Program-made: the position numbers and the translations under genes
Shown here: positions 34,238 to 43,677 of the stretch, in pieces
Numbering within the stretch: position 1 is the stretch's first letter
Layout: the number at the start of each line of letters is the position of its first letter
Assembly (NCBI GenBank): GCA_017163975.1
Contig: JAFFSR010000279.1
Coordinates: 745,001-809,000, forward strand
DNA from: Anastatus disparis
Taxonomy: Eukaryota; Arthropoda; Insecta; Hymenoptera; Eupelmidae
DNA length: 64,000 nucleotides
Direction: 5' to 3'
Notes under the pieces: generated by a model
What the model was told of the DNA's origin: nothing
Databases searched by the model: none
The model's input: only the letters and a program-made list of their open reading frames with translations

Positions 34238-35815
34238 TATATATATGAAATACGAAATTTAAATTAAAAAAACCATAAGATTAAAATACACATTTTTGGT
34301 TAATTTAAAATTTAAATATTTCAGAATAATAAAATAACTATTTGCAATTACTGAACAATCCTTTTGACATCTAATATAAAATATTAATGAGATACAAATA
34401 TTAAAAAGTGTATGTATCACAAGTAAGGTTTGCATATCATAAATATTATAATTTTTAGAAAATTCTTGATATTAATAGAATATTAATTTGAAAAATTAAA
34501 TATTTTTCATTGATGACAGGTAACTTTTCAAATATAGTTAAAGTAATACTGTAAATATCAATCAAATAACATTTCCATCAAAATAAATTTCAACGCTATA
34601 ATTATTAAAATAAACATTTTCATTTAACTACAATCTATTGTAATAATTATTTTTTTAATATATATATTAAAAAAATAATAATTTTGTTCGATGAACAATT
34701 ATATAAATATCATATATTTATAATTGTATAACTAAATTTATTTAGTTATCATTCAGAGAATAAAGTATTTAAATTAGTTTTCATGACAACATATTATTTA
34801 AAAAGTTACTTGTTAACAATTTTTTATAAATAACATACATTTAACCTTATTTATTGACTTACTATTACAGTATTATTGTCTATATTATGTTTTATGACTG
34901 TGATATCATTCTGTACTATTTTAATTTTATATTTACAAGGTTATTTCAAGTATTTTATGTATTATAACTTTATTTGTAATTTTACACGCTCTTTTTGTAA
35001 TTATAATACAAAACAAAACAATATCTAATCTAATCTAAACCTTAATTACATTTTTATTCGTACACATGATAGTATTTAAATGAATTGTCATTTATATAAA
35101 AATTGTTAACAATTAAATATATTAAAATTACATATTAATATATTAAAATTATATCTACCTTAATTACATTTTCATTTGTACACGTGTTTGTATTTAAATA
35201 AATTGTCATTTATATCAAAATTGTTAACAATTAAATATATTAAAATTTATTCCATTAAAGCAATAATATTTTTAATAAGAGAAACATTTATTTTCAAAAT
35301 ACGTCAAATTAACTCATTTGAAAAATTATCATTACATGATATAAAAATATTTTTTTCAATATCGTTCGAACATAAATTTTATGAAATACAATTTAAAAAA
35401 ATTATTTATTTGATATTAAATTTTTTTTAATAGTCAATTATAAGGATAGGAAAATATATGGAATACTAAGAAATTTTTCTGATTATGAGTGTAATTATGA
35501 ATTTATATTCATGAACTGTCTAGATAGAAGGAAAATTTCCTCTAAAAAAGTAAACATTTCAAAAAAAAATTGACTTGTTATTTGCGAAACACTTATTATA
35601 AATGCGGAAAAAAATAATATTCTGTAATATCACTCTAAAATTTGAATTAAATAAAAAAATATGATTATTGAAAGTACAATTATTTCATTATGTTGAATTT
35701 GTTGTCAAAAATTGATTATATTTTACTATAAGAAGATATGAAAATTAACTGTCATATTCAACTGTCTTTCCATTCTATTGTTGAATTTCCATAAAAGGAA
35801 TGTATTAAATTATAT
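34238..35815. other. AT-rich intergenic sequence
   Basis: About 1.6 kb of very AT-rich DNA with no recognisable gene. It includes a 118-bp tandem duplication (35042-35255). Confidence 0.5.
35042..35255. repeat. 118-bp tandem duplication
   Basis: TTAATTACATTTTYATTYGT plus ACACRTG at 35042 and again at 35160, followed by the same GTTAACAATTAAATATATTA segment. Confidence 0.8.
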
Positions 35816-37501
35816 TGTAAAGTCCAGCTAAAAATTTTAAATTTTTTTATATATATAAACTTTCTATTTTTATTTCTTTAAAAGTTTTAAGGAAAAATTT
35901 TATTTCAACCTTTTTTTATCTCTTTCCTAAGAACTCTATATTTTAAAATTCTCAGCTAGATTTTTGTACGAGCCTGCAAGTCATAAAAAGATTAGACATA
36001 GCAAAGCATATAAAAAAAAATGTATATATATATATATATAAACCAGACCCTAGCATTGTGACCGGAAAACCGAAACCCTTGACCTGCCTAAAACAGTATG
36101 AATTCGAACTGCATACGCACAAAAAATTATCCATAGACTAAGGCAGACAAGCATGCGATCCCTATGTTTTTTTTTGAAACTGTCACATAAATTTCTAACT
36201 TTACGATTTTCAGATTTCTTACTCTTCCTTTCCTCTCATTTTCTTTCCTTTTCCCTCCCGCATAGATAGTTGAAGAAAGCATTAAGGAAAAAAATATACT
36301 TTTCAAGATAAAACACAGAAGTGCATCTTAAATATAACAAACAGTAAAAGCGAAAGTTTTCCCACCGATCCTTTTTTTTTATATATATACATTTCTTTAA
36401 AACGTTAGAGAAATTGCTAGTAATTTTAATGTTGTATCTTTATTTTTCTTAATATTTTACATTCTAATCTAATAATACTTCGAATATTTTATTTAATCAT
36501 AATAATAATTTTACTTAAAAATTACTTTAAATTTACTAGAATTCTCCGATGTTTTTCTAATTTTAGTTGATTTTTATAATTTCTTTTGTAATTTAGAATT
36601 ATAGAATATTAAAATATTTAGAATTACGTAAATATCGTACGGTTAATTTCAATAAGAAGTAACCATATGATATAATAATTTTAAGCAACCCAAATAAATA
36701 TACAATACTCTCCTTGTTATATGTTATTACAATAAGAAGATTAAAATAGAGAATAGCATATTTTATTAGTTTATTCATGTAATCCTCTTCGCTTAAGATT
36801 TTTCCAGCCTTTTTATTGCACTACGATTTAGTTTTATTACAAACAATGTCTATTTTTCCTACCTCGAAAAATAACATACATCAAACTACATGGGGAATCC
36901 CTCGAAAAGAATACCGTTAATACCTTAGGTATTAATTCATATATATTCAATAGCCTTTGTTTAATCTAGGAAATTTATTTTTTTTTGTAAAAGAAAATGA
37001 ATTTGATTTCCAACACATTATTTCAATATTTATTTTTTAAATTCACAGACATATGTTAAAATTATTATTAAGTTATTAATTTTATATGGACTTATAATTT
37101 GATGTAATGTTTGGAAATTAAATTCATACTATCTTATATTAGATTTTATAATTTTAACAGCGAATTTTAATTTTAATTTCTAGTTAAATCATTGTATTTT
37201 AAACACCTGTTAATTTTTCCTGATGTCACTTTTATGCAAAATTTTTATTTAAGAAAATAATTAAATAGCAATATTAATGTTTAATAGTAATATTGAATAT
37301 TCTTTAGCTTTAAGTGTTTCCTGTAAAAGATAAAGAAAGAAGAAATAGGGCCAATAGCAGTGTATATGCTCCTCCCACGTTAAGCTTCTTTCTCTGTCTT
37401 ACTTATTTCTCTAAAGGGGACAGTTTGAGGAAAATTAAGGGAAAACCATTGCTTGCACCAATACGAATGTAAGACCACATGCATGTATGCTCTCTCAAGA
37501 G

Positions 37502-37538
37502 TATATAAGCCAAGGGCAGCAATGAAAAGTGTCTCATT
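37502..37538 (+). promoter_or_regulatory. LTR core promoter (TATA and initiator)
   Basis: TATATAAG at 37502 and TCATT at 37534, about 30 bp downstream, fit a TATA/initiator pair. It would start the genomic RNA about 780 nt before the end of the LTR. The same arrangement occurs in the 3' LTR. Confidence 0.6.
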
Positions 37539-37744
37539 CCTTCTATTTTCAATTTACGTAGCACGACTTCGTCGACTACACAAATTCTTTTCAAACCTTT
37601 TGAAGGTCTTCTCTCAGTATTTTTTAAAAAAAAATTTTTTATCACAAGACTTTTAGTCTTTCTTTTTGTTTTCAACTTCAAATTTTTTAATCCTAAATTT
37701 CCTCAAATTGTCAGAGAATTGTATCTCAAAGAAATCTTTTTTTC

Positions 37745-37764
37745 AATAAAAGTAAGTAAATAAA
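37745..37764 (+). terminator. Polyadenylation signals of the LTR, with a splice donor between
   Basis: Two AATAAA hexamers (37745-37750, 37759-37764). In the 3' LTR they would end the transcript. A GTAAGT (37752-37757) lies between them and could be the leader splice donor for subgenomic RNAs in the 5' copy. Confidence 0.5.
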
Positions 37765-37795
37765 ACAATTTCCTTCTTTTTAATTTTGAATGATA

Positions 37796-38128
37796 CTAGC
37801 AGGTCGATCTTACCGCTAGTCCTTGCACAGGTCTTAATCACCCTGCGCAATTCACCACTAAATTAAAGGGTCGAAATCACCCTTTAGTTTCAGCACGAGG
37901 TCGCAGTTACCTAGTGCAACGACAAATAAGTTGAGGGTCCAAGTAACCCACTCCTTACTCGTATTGGGTCGATTCTACCCGATACAACCTTTTTTATTGC
38001 CAAGAGCGAATAAACTCCTCTTGATTGCTTAAGAAGTTAATCAACAATAGGTTGGTTAATCTCAGTAGTAGAGACAAAAAGGGTCGAAATAACCTTTACG
38101 TCTGTACTGGGTCGAACCAACCCGGTAC
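37796..38128 (+). other. U5 array of ten RNA hairpins, eight with GGTC-N6-ACC core
   Basis: Eight hairpins share exactly GGTC, six variable bases and ACC, at about 37802, 37830, 37869, 37899, 37936, 37967, 38082 and 38109. Two more stems without the core lie at 38001-38023 and 38037-38059. The flanking stems differ in sequence but stay complementary: CTAGC/GCTAG, TAAAGGG/CCCTTTA, GTATTGGGT/ACCCGATAC, GTACTGGGT/ACCC(G)GTAC. Such covariation indicates selected RNA structure in the 5' leader. A further hairpin closed by a GAAA loop (CTTAAGCGAAAGCTTAG) is at 38242. It is repeated in the 3' LTR at about 52281-52613. Confidence 0.85.
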
Positions 38129-38312
38129 GAAATTATTATCATCAACAAAAATTTACATAAACAATCCCGTATAAATTATAAATTTCATTTATAAAAGTAT
38201 TTTATTAATTTTTACGCGAAATTTTAATCGTGAACCTGAGTCCTTAAGCGAAAGCTTAGACTCGAATGCGCTAAGTAAAAGATTATTTTTACTAACAAAT
38301 GAAACATTACAC

Positions 38313-38331
38313 ATGGAGGCCCCGCGTGAGA
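38313..38331 (+). promoter_or_regulatory. Primer binding site overlapping an ATG and a splice donor
   Basis: TGGAGGCCCCGCGTGAGA starts two bases after the LTR, the normal place for a tRNA primer site (TGG complementary to CCA). The tRNA is not assigned; a T discriminator and CGGGGCC acceptor arm are implied. An ATG at 38313 runs into the site, and GTGAGA at 38326-38331 is a good splice donor. Confidence 0.75.
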
Positions 38332-38494
38332 TTTGATTAAAAAACGCGTAAAATAAAATACATAAATTAAGAAATTTTATTAAAAAATCCTTTTTTTTAC
38401 CATATATATTTAAAAAAAAAAAAATCTTCAAAAAATAATAATAAAGTAATAATAGTAATAACGAAAGGAATTTTTTTTTTATCTTTGCTTACAG

Positions 38495-39162
38495 TGGCAT
38501 TTGAAGATCATAGCCCGCGTACTCAAGCGCGAATTAGGCAACGTCGCGAAAATAGGCGTGAGGGCAGGAAAGCCAAGAGGGCCGAAAAAAGAGAGAAAAA
38601 AGGAAAGCGTATTGCTAGAGATTACCATAAATTTATTGCTGAGGAAAGGGCGCGAACTTTTAAAGGAAAGTCGGCCCATTTAAGAATCTCTCGCTGGCCT
38701 TCAGCTCCGCCCCCACCATACACGCCTCCGCAGAGAGGATGGTCGAGTAAAGAGTTGTACCGACCGACTCCGTTAGCTGAACTAGCCCGGACAGAAGATA
38801 CAGCGAGGCCCAAAAAGCCAGCCCCACTGAGGCCGGAAAATAGGCCTGCGCGGCCCCTTGCAAAAAGGTTCATCTTTAAGAATCCACCTCAGGGGCGGGA
38901 AAATCAGCCGTCCACAAGCAGGGGTGTAGAAGAAATCTCAAGCAGCACGTCTAGAGCGTTGCCTAAGATAAAGAAAATTGTGGTGTTGAAGAAACCACTA
39001 GTAATAAAAAAGAGGGAAAGATCTATCAGCCCTTTTAGAGAAGATCTTCTAAACGAACAAGGCTTGCCTCCTACGCCAAGGGATCCTGACGATAATAAGA
39101 AGAGGCGTAAATCAAATAAAAAAGAAAAAGCTAAAAAGCGATTATTTGAGAACGAAGAATAA
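38495..39162 (+). CDS. Retroviral accessory ORF A: very basic protein with PPPY motif
   Basis: An open frame of about 220 codons directly follows a strong splice acceptor (T-tract plus TTGCTTACAG, ending 38494). A 13-nt exon starting with the ATG at 38313 and ending at the donor 38325/38326 would join in frame, which solves the lack of an own ATG. The protein is arginine/lysine-rich in its first 50 residues (RENRREGRKAKRAEKREKKG). It carries PPPPYTPP, a PPxY-type late-domain motif that in other retroviruses recruits NEDD4-type ligases, at about residue 75, and ends in a basic, nuclear-signal-like tail. I know no homologue. Role (RNA binding, budding helper or regulator) is inference. Confidence 0.6.
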
Positions 39163-39691
39163 TAAAAAAAAACTCTTTCGATTAATTAAAAATATTTTCT
39201 TATTGATCTTGTAAACTTTCCTCATTAAACAATTTTAAATAAATAAATAAATAACAACTTAAAATAAAATAAATATCGTATAATTTCCTTCTTACAAATA
39301 TATGTATATATTTTACACATTTTTCGGTTTAATCTTTTTTGTTATATATATAAACTTAAACTTACAAATTCAATTAGTTTTATAATTTGAGGTTTCGTAT
39401 TTTACATTTTAGAAATAAGTTTTTTTTGCTTTCCTTTTTTTATTCACTTGCTTTTTATAATAATATACAAATGCCTTTTTCTTTCATTAATTTTTAAGAA
39501 TCATTTTTTTTTTTTTTTTTTTTCTTTTTAAGTCAAATTTTCACAAAAATTAATAAAAACCTTCCAATATTGTGTAAAAATCGTAATAACAATTTAAATC
39601 ATTAAGAAAAATTATATAAAAATAAAAATAATTCATAAACAAATCGAAAATTAAATAGTTATATACAAAAATAGCGCAGAATTTCCCTCAA
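39163..39691. other. AT-rich spacer between accessory ORFs A and B
   Basis: No ORF. It contains a T-tract (39507-39530) and a GCGCAG acceptor-like site (ending 39679) 12 bp before the next ATG. Confidence 0.4.
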
Positions 39692-40171
39692 ATGATACCA
39701 ACGCATGACGCCAATCATTTCAGTTCGCATTCATATAATTGGTTGTGCAATTTAACTGAAAGAATTGAGCGTTTGGAATCATTCGACCAAGAGCGCTGGA
39801 CAACAGTTGCATATACTGTTGACGAACTCGACTATTTGAAACAACAACATAGTCTTTTGCGTCAAACAGTTAAACAACAGAACGCTCGCCTAGAAGAATT
39901 AATTGCGTCTCATAACGTAATAATAAATTCTATCAATAATTTAGTACAAAAGAAAGAGAAGGTAGTTGTCCATTTGGGGCTATTCACCAGCAACACTATT
40001 AAACAGTTTGCTGAAATAAAAGAACAGAACGACAGTTTAAAAGCGCAAATTGAAGAGTTGACAAGCGAAGTCAATAATTTAAAAACCAAAAACTCTGCGC
40101 TATCCTACAAAAATATTTTTCCTTTTTATTCCGAAAATTTTTCCTTAAATAAATTTGAAATTTTGGGCTAA
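39692..40171 (+). CDS. Retroviral accessory ORF B: coiled-coil protein
   Basis: 159 codons from an ATG 12 bp after a possible splice acceptor. Nearly the whole protein is predicted helix with heptads: LTERIERLESF, DELDYLKQQHSLLRQTVKQQ and EIKEQNDSLKAQIEELTSEV. There is no signal peptide or membrane segment. I do not recognise it. It would most likely self-assemble. The RNA immediately after its stop folds into tetraloop modules. Confidence 0.6.
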   Translation: MIPTHDANHFSSHSYNWLCNLTERIERLESFDQERWTTVAYTVDELDYLKQQHSLLRQTVKQQNARLEELIASHNVIINSINNLVQKKEKVVVHLGLFTSNTIKQFAEIKEQNDSLKAQIEELTSEVNNLKTKNSALSYKNIFPFYSENFSLNKFEILG

Positions 40172-40172
40172 A

Positions 40173-40354
40173 TTCATAAACTACACATAGCTGAAAGGCT
40201 AAGTTTATGAAATACTTAGAGTGCCGAAAGGTGCGAAGAGTTTATTAGTTTCAAAAAATTTTTAAATTTTCTTCCTTTTAAATCAACATTTATAGGATTT
40301 CTGGCTGCAAAGCTGAACTTATAAATGCCCTAATTGCCGCAAGGTGAGAAAGGG
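40173..40354 (+). other. Duplicated RNA module with GNRA tetraloops
   Basis: Two copies of a two-hairpin unit. Copy 1: AGCTGAAAGGCT (40189-40200) inside the stem TTCATAAACT/AGTTTATGAA, then TGCCGAAAGGTG (40222). Copy 2: GGCTGCAAAGCT (40303-40314) inside TTTATA/TATAAA, then TGCCGCAAGGTG (40335) inside CCCT/AGGG. Loops alternate GAAA and GCAA, and the stem pairs covary. It lies between accessory ORFs B and C. Confidence 0.65.
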
Positions 40355-40483
40355 GTAGTGACTAAAAAGGAAGTTTCATATATTCCTCTTCTATCCTTCC
40401 TTATTAAAAAGAAATTAATATTTATTTTGAAAAAAATATATATATATACATAATAACAATACTTTCTGTTCTGTTCTAAATAG

Positions 40484-40786
40484 ATGCCAAAATCGGGTCG
40501 TAACTTTAAAATTCGCCAGCTAGCAGACCGATTAGGGTTAATTGGTGAGAAGCGAGAGCGCTTCATAGCTCGTATTAAGGAGGAAAACGCAAGCTTGGAA
40601 AGGCGTATCCTTATACCAAGAGCACCAGTACCACCGCATAAGGTTAGCATAGTACGGCCCGTACAAGAAGTCCCACCGCTGCCGCCACCACCACCTCAGC
40701 CTCAGCAACAAGTAGTAAACACAATACCGGACCATATAATAGAAAGAGCAAGGCGAAATAATATTGAGATAATCACGCTAGATTAA
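40484..40786 (+). CDS. Retroviral accessory ORF C: proline-rich small protein
   Basis: 100 codons. The ATG immediately follows an acceptor-like TTCTAAATAG, as with ORF D and env, so it is probably expressed from a spliced RNA. The N-terminal half is basic and helical (FKIRQLADRLGLIGEKRERF). The middle has a proline/glutamine run (PPLPPPPPQPQQQ), which could bind SH3- or WW-type domains. The end is HIIERARRNNIEIITLD. No homologue recognised. Confidence 0.55.
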   Translation: MPKSGRNFKIRQLADRLGLIGEKRERFIARIKEENASLERRILIPRAPVPPHKVSIVRPVQEVPPLPPPPPQPQQQVVNTIPDHIIERARRNNIEIITLD

Positions 40787-41632
40787 AAAAAAAAACATAT
40801 AACTGTTATCCTTTTTTTTCAATAAAAAAAATGTTTTAAAATATATTTTGTAAATTATTTTTAATATTCCTAACAACTATTACCGATCTTTTGCTATGAA
40901 ATTCCAAATTTATGAATAAGATACATAATTAATTATAATTGATAAATAATTATTAAGTTAAGAATAAAATAAAATAATTAGTTAATAAGCATAATACTAA
41001 CATAATAAAATAATTTAAGCCTCATTTAAAAAAAATTAAATTATTTTAAATTAATAAATAATTAATTATAAAATTAAAATTATTTTATAAGAATAATATA
41101 AATGCGTTGCGTTAATAAGTTAAGTAATTATCTTTTAACTATTCTTTAATAAATATAAATAAATATATACTTAATTATTTTATATAATAAAAACAAAAAT
41201 TTTAGTTTTAAATTAAAAACATATAAAGATAACCAATAGTATTAAAAATTAGCGAAATATTTAATACCTAAATTCAGATAATAATTATTAAACTTACCTT
41301 ACATAAGGGAGTCCAAAAGGCCGTTATAAGAACATTAAGCTATAAGTATACAAGTACGCTGAGCTCGTACTAAGTACTTTTTATGATAGCGCCACCTAAC
41401 GGATAAGCAATTAACTATTACCTGCCTCACTTCGAGCGCTAAATTCAAATAATTATTTGACTTAAATTGGTTTATAGAGGATTCAATTTACCTTGAATAA
41501 GTATATATAAAAAATACAAAAATATTTTGAATTTTTTCTAACCACTTTATTTTAAATTGTTGAAACTTGCATACAAGGACAATATTAAATAACAATTTTT
41601 AGGAAGAAAATTTTGTTGAAGAATATTCGTAG
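40787..41632. other. AT-rich spacer in the retrovirus
   Basis: About 850 bp rich in TTAATAA and TAAATT strings. No ORF. A short palindrome AGTACGCTGAGCTCGTACT lies near 41353. Confidence 0.4.
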
Positions 41633-42079
41633 ATGCATCCCGCTATAAAAGAGTTTTTTAGATATAGAGCACTTATCAGGGCACAAAGACTGGTCGATAG
41701 GATCAGTAACAACTGTTTTTGGACAGCAAAAAACAAAAACACAAGTGACGTCTATAATTTTCATTATTTATTTAATAACGATCGTGGAATCGAGCCAACA
41801 GAGAGAGTACCTCCATTTTGTACGTGGAAAGATCGTGAATACCCAATTAACAGAAATTTAAAATTTTATTTTCTACATAAGAAAGAAGTAGCTCGAAGCC
41901 GCAAATTATATAGAAGGGAGTTAGAAGGACTAATCGATTGTGATTGGGACCTAGAAAACTTCTTTTCTATAAACGAAATAAGGTTACAGATCGGCAACCC
42001 TAAGAAGCTTATTACTGTCGAATACTGTAGAGCCTCAACAATCATAAAAATAGGCAACATCAGAATTTTCAAGGAATAA
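41633..42079 (+). CDS. Retroviral accessory ORF D, directly before gag in the same frame
   Basis: 148 codons; the ATG follows an acceptor-like TATTCGTAG. Its TAA (42077-42079) is followed without gap by the gag ATG, and the two frames are the same. It could therefore be a separate protein coupled by termination-reinitiation, or an N-terminal (matrix-like) Gag part reached by stop readthrough. Features: aromatic and basic (FFRYRALIRAQRLVDRI, KFYFLHKKEVARSRKLYRRE), and no membrane segment. I do not recognise the family. Confidence 0.6.
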   Translation: MHPAIKEFFRYRALIRAQRLVDRISNNCFWTAKNKNTSDVYNFHYLFNNDRGIEPTERVPPFCTWKDREYPINRNLKFYFLHKKEVARSRKLYRRELEGLIDCDWDLENFFSINEIRLQIGNPKKLITVEYCRASTIIKIGNIRIFKE

Positions 42080-43615
42080 ATGAGTTCTGACAAACCGCTG
42101 GGCCCTATCACGAGAAATCAATCAAAAAATAACGAAGAATTGCAGCAAATTGTAGAAAATTTTAACCCTTTCGCATCGAGAGACAAAATTCCTCGAGAAA
42201 TAAGCGAAAACAATTTATTAACTGATAACGAAGGCTCAATAAACGGTATATGTTCTGACGATACACTTGAAGGTAGTAGTGTGTTGAACGTCACTGTCTT
42301 GGAGAGCTCAGGCTCAGACACTAGTTTCAAAGTGGAAGGCATACAAGAAAATAACACAACATCTGAAGGCACTAATAATTTGCCAGCTGTTCAAGTAGTT
42401 ACCATGGCAGCACAAGTCGTGACTTTAAAGGACGCCTTAAGGGTTGTTCCCGAATATGACGGGAAGAATATTCCTTTAAGTGTGTTTTTTGAAGGCTGCG
42501 ATGAAGCTAAAGAGATGGTAGGAGCAGAAAGTCAAGCTAGTTTGGCTAAATTACTTAGATCTAAAGCAATAGGTGAGGCGAGAAGTGCCATACATGGCCA
42601 AGCATTCACTACGGTAGAAGCATTTAAGGATTACTTAAAATCAATATATGCACCAGCAAAGACTGTGCACCAATTGCAAGGCGAACTTGGCTCAGAGTTC
42701 CAAGCAGATGACGAGCCTGTTATTACGTTCGCAAATAGAATCAAAGAATTAGGTAGGCGTATTTTAGAAGCCAATAGAATAGCGAACGAAGAAAATCAGC
42801 CTGCTTTTGAAACAAGTATCAAGGCATCAATGATAGAATGCTTTAAGCAAGGCTTAAAACCGGAAATCGAACGCCGTCTAGATGACGCAAACGATATGAC
42901 TGATATCGTCAAGAATGCAATCAAGGCTGAAAGAGCTTTAGAAGCTCAGCAAGCTTTAAGAAATCCCAATAAAAGATATGCAAATCAAGCTATAAATAAA
43001 AAACATACATTTGCTTGCGAAATTTGTAGATCAACAAATCATGAAACAAGCAAATGTAATATCGAGTTAAGACCAGCAATCAGTTGTCAGATATGTAAGA
43101 AATCTGGACATACTGCTGAAAAATGTCTATCAAGACAAAATAATATACAGAAATGCCAAATATGCAACAACTTAGGGCATAGTGCAGCTAGCTGTAGAAT
43201 ATCTTTTCCTAACAAAAAATGCCAACTATGCGACAAAATTGGACACGAGGCAAGAGACTGTCAAGCTAAGGGTGCAGTTACTCAGAGTTGCCAATTATGC
43301 AACAAGTACGGCCATACAGCAAAAAGCTGTAATACTAACTTAAATGCTAGTATTACTTGCCAATTATGCAGCAAAGCTGGACATACGGCAAGACAATGCA
43401 AACCTCAATTCAACAAAAAAACATGCAATTATTGTAAGGCAGAGGGACATACGATTGAAGAATGCCGTAAGAGGCAATACAATCAGCAACAAACGGGAAA
43501 CGTAACCGGTATCTCGAAAGTGAGCGCCAAGGAGATACCGCAGGATCGTATGCGCTCAACAAATGTAATAACGAACTGTATCGAAGAACCTTTAGAGTTT
43601 CTACAATTGCAGTAA
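42080..43615 (+). CDS. gag: Gag polyprotein with seven CCHC zinc knuckles
   Basis: 511 residues. Residues about 115-290 resemble a Ty3/Gypsy capsid (DALRVVPEYDGKNIPLSVFF, VEAFKDYLKSIYAP, CFKQGLKPEIERRL). From about residue 312 to 465 there are seven C-x2-C-x4-H-x4-C knuckles in tandem, for example CQICKKSGHTAEKC, CQLCDKIGHEARDC and CQLCSKAGHTARQC. Retroviral nucleocapsids usually have one or two. Capsid assembles the particle; knuckles bind packaged RNA. The last 40 codons overlap the upstream part of the pol frame, and a slippery heptamer at 43495 with a pseudoknot directs -1 frameshifting. Start chosen because it follows the stop of ORF D directly. Confidence 0.9.
   Translation: MSSDKPLGPITRNQSKNNEELQQIVENFNPFASRDKIPREISENNLLTDNEGSINGICSDDTLEGSSVLNVTVLESSGSDTSFKVEGIQENNTTSEGTNNLPAVQVVTMAAQVVTLKDALRVVPEYDGKNIPLSVFFEGCDEAKEMVGAESQASLAKLLRSKAIGEARSAIHGQAFTTVEAFKDYLKSIYAPAKTVHQLQGELGSEFQADDEPVITFANRIKELGRRILEANRIANEENQPAFETSIKASMIECFKQGLKPEIERRLDDANDMTDIVKNAIKAERALEAQQALRNPNKRYANQAINKKHTFACEICRSTNHETSKCNIELRPAISCQICKKSGHTAEKCLSRQNNIQKCQICNNLGHSAASCRISFPNKKCQLCDKIGHEARDCQAKGAVTQSCQLCNKYGHTAKSCNTNLNASITCQLCSKAGHTARQCKPQFNKKTCNYCKAEGHTIEECRKRQYNQQQTGNVTGISKVSAKEIPQDRMRSTNVITNCIEEPLEFLQLQ
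43495..43558 (+). promoter_or_regulatory. -1 ribosomal frameshift signal: GGGAAAC plus H-type pseudoknot
   Basis: The heptamer G-GGA-AAC (43495-43501) is in the correct gag phase (codons ACG GGA AAC). After 5 nt, stem 1 pairs CGGTATCTC (43507-43515) with GAGATACCG (43532-43540), 9 perfect pairs. The loop segment TGAGCGC (43521-43527) pairs with GCGCTCA (43552-43558), 7 perfect pairs, as stem 2. From the slip the -1 frame is open without a stop into pol. Confidence 0.92.
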
Positions 43616-43677
43616 AAATTCCGTGCCGGCTCATTCCATTCCTCGCGTTTAGATGCGAGCACAGTATAGCAAATTTA

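Larger units (their letters stand above)
35816..38311 (+). repeat. 5' LTR
   Basis: Starts TGTAAAGTCCAGC and ends AAACATTACA. The U3 part (to about 37533) is AT-rich. TATATAAG lies at 37502-37509 and AATAAA signals at 37745-37764, so R is roughly 37534-37770 and U5 about 540 bp. Differences from the 3' LTR are scattered single bases and small length changes in homopolymers. Minus-strand ORFs in the LTR are not genes. Confidence 0.93.

Noticed and set aside
37403..37681. 92-codon minus-strand ORF present in both LTRs (also 51888-52166)
   Set aside because: It lies antisense across promoter and R; identical only because the LTRs are identical.
38314..38331. Naming the primer tRNA
   Set aside because: The 18 bases imply a T discriminator and CGGGGCC acceptor strand, somewhat like threonine tRNAs, but I cannot confirm a match without the host tRNA set.
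43423..43430. A-run (AAAAAAA) in gag as an alternative frameshift site
   Set aside because: The -1 frame after it meets a TAA within a few codons (about 43435), so it cannot lead into pol; the GGGAAAC at 43495 can.
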